Of a DNA stretch of 64,000 nucleotides, positions 18,014 through 26,000 are shown in pieces; positions within the stretch are counted from its first letter, which is position 1, and each line of letters opens with the position of its first letter. Under the pieces are notes generated by a model. The model searched no databases and was not told where the DNA came from. It worked only from the letters and a program-made list of their open reading frames with translations. The stretch comes from a virus, in the IMG/VR virus record IMGVR_UViG_3300004097_000003, positions 18,974-82,973 of that record; one strand, written 5' to 3'. The translations under genes were made by a program, and so were the position numbers.

Positions 18014-20401
18014 ATGGCTACTACCAACTTTGCACCTCTGCTTACAGTGGGTGATGAATACGACTTGTCACCTTTTAGTGGCAGAAACATGGTAATACAT
18101 GCCCAACGCAATAACACAGGATATACGTATACATTCAGCATTGACATACTGACTGGTTTTGATCAAGATCGTTACTACGGTCTTATTGTACCTTCGGGAC
18201 ATGGAGAGATACCTCAATCCAATCCTAATCAGTTGTTTAAAATCACAGCCGATGCTAAGCTTGTACCTCTTAACTATAGTGATGGTCTTGCAGCACAGAT
18301 TAGCTACCTTACAGGTGATGATGCAGGAACTCCAGATATCAATGTACATTGGGGATCAGTAGCCCAGCTTACGGTTATCTCAAGTACTGCAAATGAGGGA
18401 ACTGAGGCGCTACTTAGAATATACAGGGATGGTGATACTTCGGGTGCGGTTGATATTAATATTGGTTTTATTCCGGGGACCGCGGACTTAGATGATGTAC
18501 AGTCTATACCTCCATCTGTTACTATGCAGTCGGGCTTCTCGTTTGTGGATGTACCTATTACTATTAAGACTGACCTTGATTACGAAGGGGACCAGTCATT
18601 TTTATTAAGTGCCCAAATAGCAAATGCGCCTAATGGGGAGGAATGGACAGGTAGTAACTACAGGCAGTTGGTTATTGTAGATACAACTCCTGAATTTCCT
18701 GTAGATGTACCCGGTTGTATGGACGTTACCGCTAACAACTATAACGATGAGGCTACGATCGACAATGGCAGTTGTACCTATGACCCTGTAGTTGTACCAG
18801 GCTGTACTGACCCTCTAGCCAACAACTATGATCCACTGGCTACTTCGAACAACGGCAGCTGTACATACGACCCAGTGGTGGTATACGGATGTACTGACCC
18901 TTCGGCAAGCAACTATAACCCACTAGCTACAGATAATGACAATTCCTGTGTCTATCCGCCTCCTGTAGTGGACTGTCTAGTCGTAGGAGACTTACTGGAA
19001 GTAGAACATTGGTTTAAAGTTTGGTTTATAGAGCCTGTTGACGGAGAACAGCTACACGACCAAGATTTAATTCAGTATAAGTGGAGCGGTGACTGGGTAA
19101 CTGACCCTCGTATAGACCTATTCGATTACTCGGAGAAAAATCGTGTAGCGATGTTCAAATTCACCAACACTATGTCTTCATCTGATAGTGACGTAGATGT
19201 AGACTACGAGGTAACAGCTTGGGCTAAAGATTTAAGGTTCATTACGTTAGATGTTACTGACGAAGATAGTGCCAATGTAAGCTTCTCTATGCCTTGTGTT
19301 ATTGCAGGTAATACCCCAAGCTTTAGCGTAGGCGACATTACAGTTACGGAACCTAGTAGCGGTACCCTAAAAGCATCTGTTTATATAACGGCAAGCGAAG
19401 CCGTAACGGGTGGATCTATTACAATCGATTACTGTTCGAGTGATATAACCGCTACGTCATCTAGTGCCTCTGTAGATGGAGACAGAGATTACGAGCCTGC
19501 CTGCGGTACGGTTACTTTTGAAGTAGGTGAAAGCTCTAAACAAATAGATGTAACTATAAATACTGATAATCTGTACGAACCTTCCGAGACATTAAAGATG
19601 ACCATATCTAATGTCAGTCGGGGCAGTATATCAGACTCGGTAGGTACTATAGAGATACAAGAATGGATTGTTCCTACAGTATCAGTTACTCTGGCGTCAC
19701 AGGGAGCTACGAAAGAATTGTTTGTGGGTCGCGATACTTCCGGATCGACGGATGCGGTTGAGGTGACAGTAAACGGAAATGTCGAATCAAGACGTTTCTT
19801 GATGGAACAGGTCCTCAAGGACTATGACATAGCTATATGTGATGAACCCGTTGAGACTGGTCACGGTAATGACGGATGTTCAGACAATTCTAATCCCCTG
19901 TCCCACTATAAAGGTGTTGCGGGTGCTACTAGTAATTTGACTGTCAACTATATAAATAGCATACAACCTCTTCTTGATTCAGGTACTCAGGAGATTAGTA
20001 TCCTAGTAATGAATGATAGCTCCGATGCAATATCCCATGATAACTCTGTATGGGATAACGAGTGGGCTTGGCTAGGAGCTTTAGGTATCCCTGTTACTCT
20101 GACCTTCATACGCGTAATAGGGCAGACTCATATAGATAACGGTACAGGTAACTATGAATTGGCTCGCATCTGGTTTGAAGAAATCGTTGCTGCTGCACCA
20201 GGTAATGTAACGGCTTACTTTAAATCCTATAGCTCCTACACAACAGGCGCAGCCAGTGACCTAAATGATATACTAAGCAGTACAGTCAATAATGACTATG
20301 CGGCAACATGTAACGCCCGACCCGATGACGTTATAATAGTAACAGCACCGGACGAAGACTCAGCCTTATCCTTAGCACAGGGAGCCATAACATGTCCTTA
20401 G
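18014..20401 (+). CDS. Calx-beta adhesin with Cys-rich GCTD repeats
   Basis: 795 residues. Order: a unique N-terminal domain; a Calx-beta domain at ~115-222 (ANEGTEALLRIYRDGD); three tandem Cys-rich repeats at 234-314 of the form GCxDxxAxNYxxxATxxNxSCxY; an unknown domain; a second Calx-beta at ~430-550 (ITVTEPSSGTLKASVYI); and a C-terminal alpha/beta domain from ~560. Near the start of the last domain is DTSGSTD, which matches the DxSxS MIDAS pattern of von Willebrand A domains, but the rest of the fold is too divergent to be sure. This is a typical multi-domain surface-binding architecture. It overlaps the next gene by 10 bases. Confidence 0.6.
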   Translation: MATTNFAPLLTVGDEYDLSPFSGRNMVIHAQRNNTGYTYTFSIDILTGFDQDRYYGLIVPSGHGEIPQSNPNQLFKITADAKLVPLNYSDGLAAQISYLTGDDAGTPDINVHWGSVAQLTVISSTANEGTEALLRIYRDGDTSGAVDINIGFIPGTADLDDVQSIPPSVTMQSGFSFVDVPITIKTDLDYEGDQSFLLSAQIANAPNGEEWTGSNYRQLVIVDTTPEFPVDVPGCMDVTANNYNDEATIDNGSCTYDPVVVPGCTDPLANNYDPLATSNNGSCTYDPVVVYGCTDPSASNYNPLATDNDNSCVYPPPVVDCLVVGDLLEVEHWFKVWFIEPVDGEQLHDQDLIQYKWSGDWVTDPRIDLFDYSEKNRVAMFKFTNTMSSSDSDVDVDYEVTAWAKDLRFITLDVTDEDSANVSFSMPCVIAGNTPSFSVGDITVTEPSSGTLKASVYITASEAVTGGSITIDYCSSDITATSSSASVDGDRDYEPACGTVTFEVGESSKQIDVTINTDNLYEPSETLKMTISNVSRGSISDSVGTIEIQEWIVPTVSVTLASQGATKELFVGRDTSGSTDAVEVTVNGNVESRRFLMEQVLKDYDIAICDEPVETGHGNDGCSDNSNPLSHYKGVAGATSNLTVNYINSIQPLLDSGTQEISILVMNDSSDAISHDNSVWDNEWAWLGALGIPVTLTFIRVIGQTHIDNGTGNYELARIWFEEIVAAAPGNVTAYFKSYSSYTTGAASDLNDILSSTVNNDYAATCNARPDDVIIVTAPDEDSALSLAQGAITCP
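18713..18955 (+). repeat. Three tandem Cys-rich GCTD-type coding repeats
   Basis: Three consecutive ~27-residue units inside the adhesin, each with a first Cys in GC(M/T)D, an Asn-Tyr pair, an AT motif and a second Cys in SC(T/V)Y, separated by DPVVV linkers. Each unit probably closes one disulfide. This repeat type is known from secreted proteins of marine Bacteroidota and from marine phages and is presumed to act as a spacer or binding unit. Confidence 0.8.
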
Positions 20402-21063
20402 AAGTTCCTGTATTTGTACAGAACGTACCCATTAGGCCTTTGCAGCGTAAAGTACAGTGGTACGAGTTTACGCCGTCAAAAGTAAATGGTTTCTTCGACT
20501 TCGTACTATCACAAGGGCGTAAGCCTATAGGCCGTATCGATATATTCCTAGGAACTAAGTTAATTCAATCGACCAGTCCTACAGATGCACCTGAATTTGA
20601 TATACAGACCTGGAAGAACTTTAATGCCAGTAAGTTTGCGATGGAGCCTAGAGGCGCTATTGAGTTTAGTAATATAGATAAATTCTTTATAAATAAAGAT
20701 GATGTTATTTACGTCAGGATAGAGGCAGAATTACCGGCAGCCTTTAGATTTTCACTTAATAGATGCCATATCCTGGATTTAAGTGAGTCTATCGGCCTCG
20801 TTGTAGATGTATGTAATAGTACTAGATTAATTGTCGATCAAGGCCGCCAACCTTGTAATTTCAGAATAGACTTTGGTAAGATACTTAGTACGGATTTTAC
20901 TCTATCGGAGCATACCAGTAAGATACTGTCGGTGCCTATTAGCGCAGACGCTTCGGTTGAGTGGTCTTATGTACCAGGCCGCGATATTAGAATTCGAAGT
21001 ATAGAACTTTCTACCATAGTACCCTATAAAACTAATATTCGAATAGTGAGGAGTAATGGCTAA
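20392..21063 (+). CDS. Virion-region protein of unknown function
   Basis: 223 residues, starting inside the end of the previous gene behind an AGGGAG box, so probably translationally coupled. The sequence is predicted beta-rich (GFFDFVLSQGRKPIGRIDIF; DVIYVRIEAELPAAFRFSL) with a few cysteines and no signal or membrane segment. Its pattern of short beta domains resembles the carbohydrate-binding-like units of the large adhesin at 12839-15496, but I cannot name a family. It overlaps the next gene by eight bases. Confidence 0.5.
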   Translation: MSLEVPVFVQNVPIRPLQRKVQWYEFTPSKVNGFFDFVLSQGRKPIGRIDIFLGTKLIQSTSPTDAPEFDIQTWKNFNASKFAMEPRGAIEFSNIDKFFINKDDVIYVRIEAELPAAFRFSLNRCHILDLSESIGLVVDVCNSTRLIVDQGRQPCNFRIDFGKILSTDFTLSEHTSKILSVPISADASVEWSYVPGRDIRIRSIELSTIVPYKTNIRIVRSNG

Positions 21064-21271
21064 CTCAATCTTATTAAGAGCTAGGGATTCAGATGGGAGT
21101 TGGATTGAAAACTTCCATCTAGGTGCTTGGTTGATGCGCAATGAAGATAATACCGCTTGGGTACCAATGACAACTGCAAATACTAGAATCGCTAATCCTG
21201 ATTATGATCCAAATGATTTAGATTCAATTATGTGGTTGGTTCCCGGCGACCCAAGACAAACTGGAGATTAG
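21056..21271 (+). CDS. Small tail-region protein
   Basis: 71 residues from an ATG preceded by GTGAGGAGTA, overlapping the end of the previous gene. Trp- and Asp-rich (SDGSWIENFHLGAWLMRN, then IMWLVPGDPRQTGD); the GAWLM and MWLVPGDP pieces recall the W-containing C-caps of the collagen-like genes, so it may be a capping or connector piece for the collagen-like protein encoded directly downstream. That link is inference. Confidence 0.5.
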   Translation: MANSILLRARDSDGSWIENFHLGAWLMRNEDNTAWVPMTTANTRIANPDYDPNDLDSIMWLVPGDPRQTGD

Positions 21272-21272
21272 T

Positions 21273-22034
21273 ATGTTAACTAAACCGAAGATTAGTATGA
21301 TAGCTCCAAGTCAGAACTCTGCTGATAATGATGTAGTGAAGACGGCTGGAGGTAAGTTAAAGTCGGAGCAGAATGTAGTACCTATAGGGGACGCCGCAGT
21401 TAAGAGTGGCCGATATGATACTACGACAGGCACTTTGATGATAACGTTAGGTGATGACAGTACTTTAGTCGTGGAGGGTTTTCCTACTGACCAGAGTATA
21501 GGAACTGGCCCTAAAGGTGATAGAGGTGCTGTAGGAAAAGGAGGCCGTCCTGGCAAGAACGGCAAAGATGGATTAGATGGCCCTCAAGGATGTCCAGGGT
21601 CTAAAGGAGATAAAGGTGAAATCGGTCCTACAGGGCCAGAAGGCCCTATGGGTATAACGGGTGAGCAAGGTATTCAAGGTATTCAGGGCCAGCAAGGTGA
21701 CAGGGGACCTAAAGGAGAACCTGGGCAAGAACCTATTTACGTATACAGTGAAGCAGGTAGTGAAGAACGAACAGTACAATATGGCCGTGTCATGCTGTGG
21801 GGTCACTATCAGTCGGACGGTAGCGTTAACACTGCTGATGTTAGGTATCCTCAGGCTACAACTAGACTTACACAAACTGTAGTAGCCTTCTTCGCTAATC
21901 CTCAATCCGTTCAAGCTCAAAACTATGAGATTGAAGCGCAGACGAAAGAAGGGTTTGCTCTACGCGTACCATCATCATTTGCCTTACCCCTTGATGACGA
22001 TTGGGACTTCCAATGGATAGCACTAGGAGATTAA
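21273..22034 (+). CDS. Collagen-like fibre protein, fifth family member
   Basis: 253 residues starting MLTKPK, with the shared N-cap (GTLMITLGDDSTLVVEGF and QSIGTGPKG), about 24 Gly-X-Y triplets (GDRGAVGKGGRPGKNG to GDRGPKGEPG, including GIQGIQG) and a C-terminal domain of ~95 residues beginning with the C-cap pattern (IYVYSEAG, then GRVMLWGHYQ). It lies 9 kb from the other four members but is built the same way. It is followed immediately by a DUF4376-like protein, a common partner of tail fibres. Confidence 0.72.
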   Translation: MLTKPKISMIAPSQNSADNDVVKTAGGKLKSEQNVVPIGDAAVKSGRYDTTTGTLMITLGDDSTLVVEGFPTDQSIGTGPKGDRGAVGKGGRPGKNGKDGLDGPQGCPGSKGDKGEIGPTGPEGPMGITGEQGIQGIQGQQGDRGPKGEPGQEPIYVYSEAGSEERTVQYGRVMLWGHYQSDGSVNTADVRYPQATTRLTQTVVAFFANPQSVQAQNYEIEAQTKEGFALRVPSSFALPLDDDWDFQWIALGD

Positions 22035-22035
22035 T

Positions 22036-22530
22036 ATGTTTTATGCTTCGTATGACGTAAATAAAAAGGGCGATAACATAAAAGGATTCTATCCTTTAAC
22101 TCACCCTGAGATACCTAAACAGTGTATACAAATCACAGAAGCCCAGCGTGATAAAGTAATACGGTACCCAAACCATTTTCGTGTTGAATCCGGTAGGTTA
22201 ATACAGATTAAAGACACGAGGCAGGAGCTACAGAGACGGAGATTAAGTAATATCCGTAAAGAAGCTAATGCTAAGAACAAGTCGCCTATAATAGTAGGGA
22301 ATCTAAAGTATTTTGTAGATTCCACGTTCTTAGGCAATCTTAATCTTAATTTAAGTGTATGCTCAAATTTAAAAGGTCATGTATGTTCTCTATGGGCTGT
22401 CAATAGTTCAGGTGATTGGGAATTTATAGTACATGATAAACAGATGCTAATTGATGTGGCTGTTGCTTTCAACTCTAGGCGAGAATCTATATCTAGAGAA
22501 TTGTACGGTCAATCACCTAGTGATACTTAA
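22036..22530 (+). CDS. DUF4376-like tail-fibre-associated protein
   Basis: 164 residues. Residues ~60-155 fit the DUF4376 pattern often found in tail-fibre or fibre-assembly proteins: a helical RRRLSNIRKEANAKNKSPI, then a short beta hairpin (VGNLKYFVDSTFLG), and a final LIDVAVAFNSRRESI helix. The N-terminal part (GFYPLTHPEIP) resembles fibre-chaperone leaders. It follows a collagen-like fibre gene, so it may assist assembly of that fibre or be a terminal domain. Family assignment by eye only. Confidence 0.45.
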   Translation: MFYASYDVNKKGDNIKGFYPLTHPEIPKQCIQITEAQRDKVIRYPNHFRVESGRLIQIKDTRQELQRRRLSNIRKEANAKNKSPIIVGNLKYFVDSTFLGNLNLNLSVCSNLKGHVCSLWAVNSSGDWEFIVHDKQMLIDVAVAFNSRRESISRELYGQSPSDT

Positions 22531-22553
22531 ATCAAACTAAACGGAAATTAACG

Positions 22554-23414
22554 ATGGATGAAAAATTAGTTACATTCGTTGATCGTTGTCTAAGCATTGC
22601 TGCTGAAAGAGAATTGGCTTACGACAAGCCAATTATCATAGTAGTAAAGGCTCCAACGACAGGTGAAACTACTCGCATAGTAATAGCCCATAGTGAACCT
22701 CATGGTTTAGTGTTACCTTTAAACGTTACATGGGTAGTATCGGATTCAGACGACCTCGCATATAAGAAAGTATTCAAGCGTTCTTCAAAATCTACTGAGG
22801 TACCTTTTGAAAATACCTGGAGTGAACTCACTACGTACGAAGAGGTGTTTACTCCTTTTCAGTACTACGCAGATGAAGATCTTCCAGAAGTAGACTACAT
22901 TGTAGGTGAAGTAGCAGACCATCTAGATAAGACCAGTGACGACGATGTACACGGAAGTACGTCCTATACCAACGGAAGAATTTCCGTCTTACAGGGTTCT
23001 TTCGGAGCTGTTTACCAGAATCTGAACCAACGTATCGTGTACAATGATCAAAGGATTAGAGAACTGGAGAGTGTAAGCTCTGAAGGTTTATCTGAAACCA
23101 TATTAGCCCTTGAGTTAGGTGGTTTAGAAAGAGACGCAATACTAACTGACCTTACTGATCGTATAGTGGATATAGAGAATGGAAGTTCAGGAGGCGGGTC
23201 CACTGGATACAACAGCTATACGAAAATAGTATCAGATGCGGATACGTCTTGGGTTATAGACCATAACTTTGGCACCAAAGGCCTTATATGTCAAATATAT
23301 GATGAAGACTTTAATCCTGTACTGCCTTCAAGTATGCAGGCAATCAGCGATAATCGTTTGATAGTACTATTTGACGTGGACCAAGCAGGTCGGGCTGTTT
23401 TAATCAGTACATAG
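22554..23414 (+). CDS. Tail-fibre protein with C-terminal HNLG domain
   Basis: 286 residues. An N-terminal domain of unknown type (~1-125) is followed by a fibre-like linker (DHLDKTSDDDVHGSTSYTNG), a probable coiled coil (~150-205, with LNQRIVYNDQRIRELE), a Gly/Ser hinge (GSSGGGSTG) and a ~65-residue C-terminal domain with the pattern SWVIDHNFGTKGL...VLPSS...FDVDQAGRAVL. The same domain ends or makes up several downstream genes. Consistent with a trimeric tail fibre. Confidence 0.6.
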   Translation: MDEKLVTFVDRCLSIAAERELAYDKPIIIVVKAPTTGETTRIVIAHSEPHGLVLPLNVTWVVSDSDDLAYKKVFKRSSKSTEVPFENTWSELTTYEEVFTPFQYYADEDLPEVDYIVGEVADHLDKTSDDDVHGSTSYTNGRISVLQGSFGAVYQNLNQRIVYNDQRIRELESVSSEGLSETILALELGGLERDAILTDLTDRIVDIENGSSGGGSTGYNSYTKIVSDADTSWVIDHNFGTKGLICQIYDEDFNPVLPSSMQAISDNRLIVLFDVDQAGRAVLIST

Positions 23415-23424
23415 GTTGTACATC

Positions 23425-24363
23425 ATGATAAGACTCAAGACCCGGATCCTCGTTGCACTTATTTTTATGCTGTTTAGTAAATCAATATGGTCGTCATATA
23501 CTCTCTTCCATAAAGATGAATTTACAATGGCCGTAGTTAGATCCCCTGTCGGTTCTTATTACGGTAATCCATATATAAGATATATTGCCGAACACCTAGA
23601 TCAAGTAGGTGTCCATGTTATATATATCAAACCTACTATCACGAAAACACGCATACCCTCTAACTATCAAATAAACTTGATTGCAGGTAAGATACTAAAA
23701 ACATCTCCTAAACAAGTACTAGCTAGTGACTCCCTAATAAAAAGGTTGAAGGAAGCATTGCCCTTTAAATGGCACAGTAGACTAAGACCTTTCTCTTTTG
23801 TAGATCTAGGATCGTCATATATTGAGCAGTATTCCATGAAGTTAAGGAATTTCATAGAATCCTCAAATTTTTCGTATGACCGAATCTATATACTACATGA
23901 TCAGACCCCTTTCAGCACTGAAAGGGCTTTGAGCATAAGAGGTAACCTCATAAAAGCTAAATTCCCAATCTCCAAAATAACATTAGTAACCATTAAGAAC
24001 TTCCATAGTATAGGTGCGGAACTTAGGAAGATTTCACATAAGCCTCCTTCTATTATAATCAATAGCATCTTTGTTATAAATGACCTGGAGGTTAATAAGT
24101 TGAGGTATAGTGATGACGCTAAACAGTCAATATTAGATAACAACAGAAAGCATTTAGATATAGGTTTCTGGGTAGCCCGTGATAACGAGGCTTTAATCAT
24201 AGAACCTAACCCGAAAGATTTCTACGACTATTTAATTCTAGGTAAAGAGATTTCACCTGTGCGAGTTAATCTTTACGTCAATAAGAAAAGAATGAATAAA
24301 CTAAAAATGCAACACATGTATATCAATGGCATGGGTGATTTAGATGGATTACTAGACAGATGA
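23425..24363 (+). CDS. Secreted periplasmic-binding-protein-like protein
   Basis: 312 residues from the ATG at 23425, preferred over a TTG nine bases upstream. The N terminus is a good signal peptide (MIRLKTRILVALIFMLFS, then SIWSSY). The mature part is alpha/beta with alternating hydrophobic strands (VHVIYIKP, RIYILHDQTPF, SKITLVTIK, IIINSIFVIND) resembling the two-lobed ABC substrate-binding-like folds that also serve as sensor domains. That similarity is tentative. It is the first of four genes coupled by ATGA-type overlaps, all predicted membrane, secreted or unknown, in the midst of fibre genes. Not an obvious virion protein. Confidence 0.5.
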   Translation: MIRLKTRILVALIFMLFSKSIWSSYTLFHKDEFTMAVVRSPVGSYYGNPYIRYIAEHLDQVGVHVIYIKPTITKTRIPSNYQINLIAGKILKTSPKQVLASDSLIKRLKEALPFKWHSRLRPFSFVDLGSSYIEQYSMKLRNFIESSNFSYDRIYILHDQTPFSTERALSIRGNLIKAKFPISKITLVTIKNFHSIGAELRKISHKPPSIIINSIFVINDLEVNKLRYSDDAKQSILDNNRKHLDIGFWVARDNEALIIEPNPKDFYDYLILGKEISPVRVNLYVNKKRMNKLKMQHMYINGMGDLDGLLDR

Positions 24364-24674
24364 CTACGAGAAAGAAATTTAAACTACTACTCATTCTAGT
24401 AATTGCAGTTGTAGGGATAACAACAATAAGTCATTTCTCCGTATCAAGTGGAATACAAAAAGAGCGTGAGAAGATTAGAGAGGACATTGTCTGTATATCC
24501 GCTATATGCTTAGATACAGGAATAGGTAATGAATGTTTTACCTTACCTTCGACAATAAGTAAAATATCGATTGTGGAAGATTTGAACGTCTTCGGAGCAA
24601 AGAGATTAATTATAGAGCCTGGCGATAGTAGCTGCGGTGTAATAAGGAATGGTGGTACTAATGGAGTTCCTTGA
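24360..24674 (+). CDS. Small membrane-anchored protein
   Basis: 104 residues with one N-terminal membrane segment (KLLLILVIAVVGITTI) after a basic start, so a bitopic inner-membrane protein with a ~75-residue periplasmic part containing four cysteines (CISAIC, then C, C). Its ATG overlaps the TGA of the upstream secreted protein (ATGA), indicating coupled translation. No family recognised. Confidence 0.55.
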   Translation: MTTRKKFKLLLILVIAVVGITTISHFSVSSGIQKEREKIREDIVCISAICLDTGIGNECFTLPSTISKISIVEDLNVFGAKRLIIEPGDSSCGVIRNGGTNGVP

Positions 24675-25209
24675 TTTACTCCTCAACAGCCCTGTAGCCG
24701 TGATAGTACTTACAGTAATACTTTGCTGTTTTACTGCTTATGGTTATTTATCAGTACTTCCGATGATGGAACGTAATGATATGTTGAACAAGAGGAATAA
24801 AGAGCTTGAAGACAAGCTCTTAACACAAGGCGGAGTAATAACTACGTTACTTCCGCAGTTGGAATCCTTTATAGGTACAGACTTCAAGGACACCTTACGA
24901 GGAGTCAGTGATAGTCTATTGCTTCTTCAGGAGTCAGTTAACCAATTGAAGGCTTCGGCTAGAGATACTAGTAACCTATACAGTAAGTTCGATGCTTTAA
25001 AAGATAAGATTGACCGTATAGATTCCGTTATAAACAAACACCCAAATAACCTTGAGTCTGAAATGGCTGAACTTAAAAGGTCAGTAAGCGATATACATAG
25101 TGAGTGCGTCGGGCTATTGAGACGTTACGATAGTATCGCAGGGGCGCTTATTCAAAATAACACTGGCCGAATGGACGGTCAGCCGGTGCACTTGGAAGGC
25201 CTAAGATGA
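24661..25209 (+). CDS. Membrane-anchored coiled-coil protein
   Basis: 182 residues from the ATG at 24661; an in-frame ATG at 24649 is possible but sits only two bases from the AAGGA box. One N-terminal membrane helix (PVAVIVLTVILCCFTAYGYL) is followed by long amphipathic helices (MLNKRNKELEDKLL; LKDKIDRIDSVINK; MAELKRSVSDIHSE). The start overlaps the previous gene and the stop overlaps the next ATG. Role unknown. Confidence 0.55.
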   Translation: MEFLDLLLNSPVAVIVLTVILCCFTAYGYLSVLPMMERNDMLNKRNKELEDKLLTQGGVITTLLPQLESFIGTDFKDTLRGVSDSLLLLQESVNQLKASARDTSNLYSKFDALKDKIDRIDSVINKHPNNLESEMAELKRSVSDIHSECVGLLRRYDSIAGALIQNNTGRMDGQPVHLEGLR

Positions 25210-25964
25210 TATTCATTAAAAACAACATAAATTTCAGGCAAGTTAGTGCATTGGCGCAATCTAACTTCCTACGAAGTAAAAGTTTCATGCTAAATGAAGT
25301 GTTGAAGTCAGAAAAACACGTATTCAGCAGTACCTCAAAAGAGATACTGCTGCAAACCTACAAGGTGTGGACGGATTTACTCATAGTGACAGAAGACTTC
25401 TTCGTAAGTAATAGTAAATCCGTCTGTGACGCAGAGGCTTTGGATTTTCTCAACTCCGAAGCTAAGAAACGTGTTGAAGTATTACGTAAACATTTCGTGT
25501 CTAAACCGGAGTGGTTTGATCAAGAGTTTATAAACGTATGGCTTGAGATACAGGATTCGCGTAAGGTACAACTTAAGCAAACTCTGTCCCACACGGCATT
25601 AAATGAATCAGCTACTTCGGCATATAACAGTATGACGTTGCACCTTATATCATTTATGAACCACGTATTATTTACATTACATGAAATAGACTACCTCTTG
25701 TACTTCAACGATAGAGAGGATTTTCTACCTTTTGTGTACATTGACACGGTAGATGTTAATTTTAATATAGCTACTGGTAATTGCTATTCCTCTACGAGGA
25801 TTGACATATACCGAGCTTTGAATCTACTTAATACGGAAACCATAGAAATTAAAAATGGTTTCCGTAAAGAGCAACTGGAAGATGATAGTAAATTCGCTAA
25901 AGCGTATAAAGCTATAACTTCCGAAATTGAATCACGTGGCATAACGATAGGTTGTATTACGTAG
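25206..25964 (+). CDS. Unknown protein, last gene of the membrane cassette
   Basis: 252 residues starting with an ATGA overlap with the upstream gene. Predicted mostly helical in the first two thirds (SFMLNEVLKSEKHVFSSTSK; FDQEFINVWLEIQDSRKVQL) with a beta segment (FVYIDTVDVNFNIATGN). No signal peptide or clear membrane helix. I do not recognise a family. Coupling to three membrane or secreted proteins suggests a cytoplasmic or virion partner of them. Confidence 0.45.
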   Translation: MIFIKNNINFRQVSALAQSNFLRSKSFMLNEVLKSEKHVFSSTSKEILLQTYKVWTDLLIVTEDFFVSNSKSVCDAEALDFLNSEAKKRVEVLRKHFVSKPEWFDQEFINVWLEIQDSRKVQLKQTLSHTALNESATSAYNSMTLHLISFMNHVLFTLHEIDYLLYFNDREDFLPFVYIDTVDVNFNIATGNCYSSTRIDIYRALNLLNTETIEIKNGFRKEQLEDDSKFAKAYKAITSEIESRGITIGCIT

Positions 25965-26000
25965 ATATTTAAAACTAAACCTTAATTGGAGAATTCTTTT

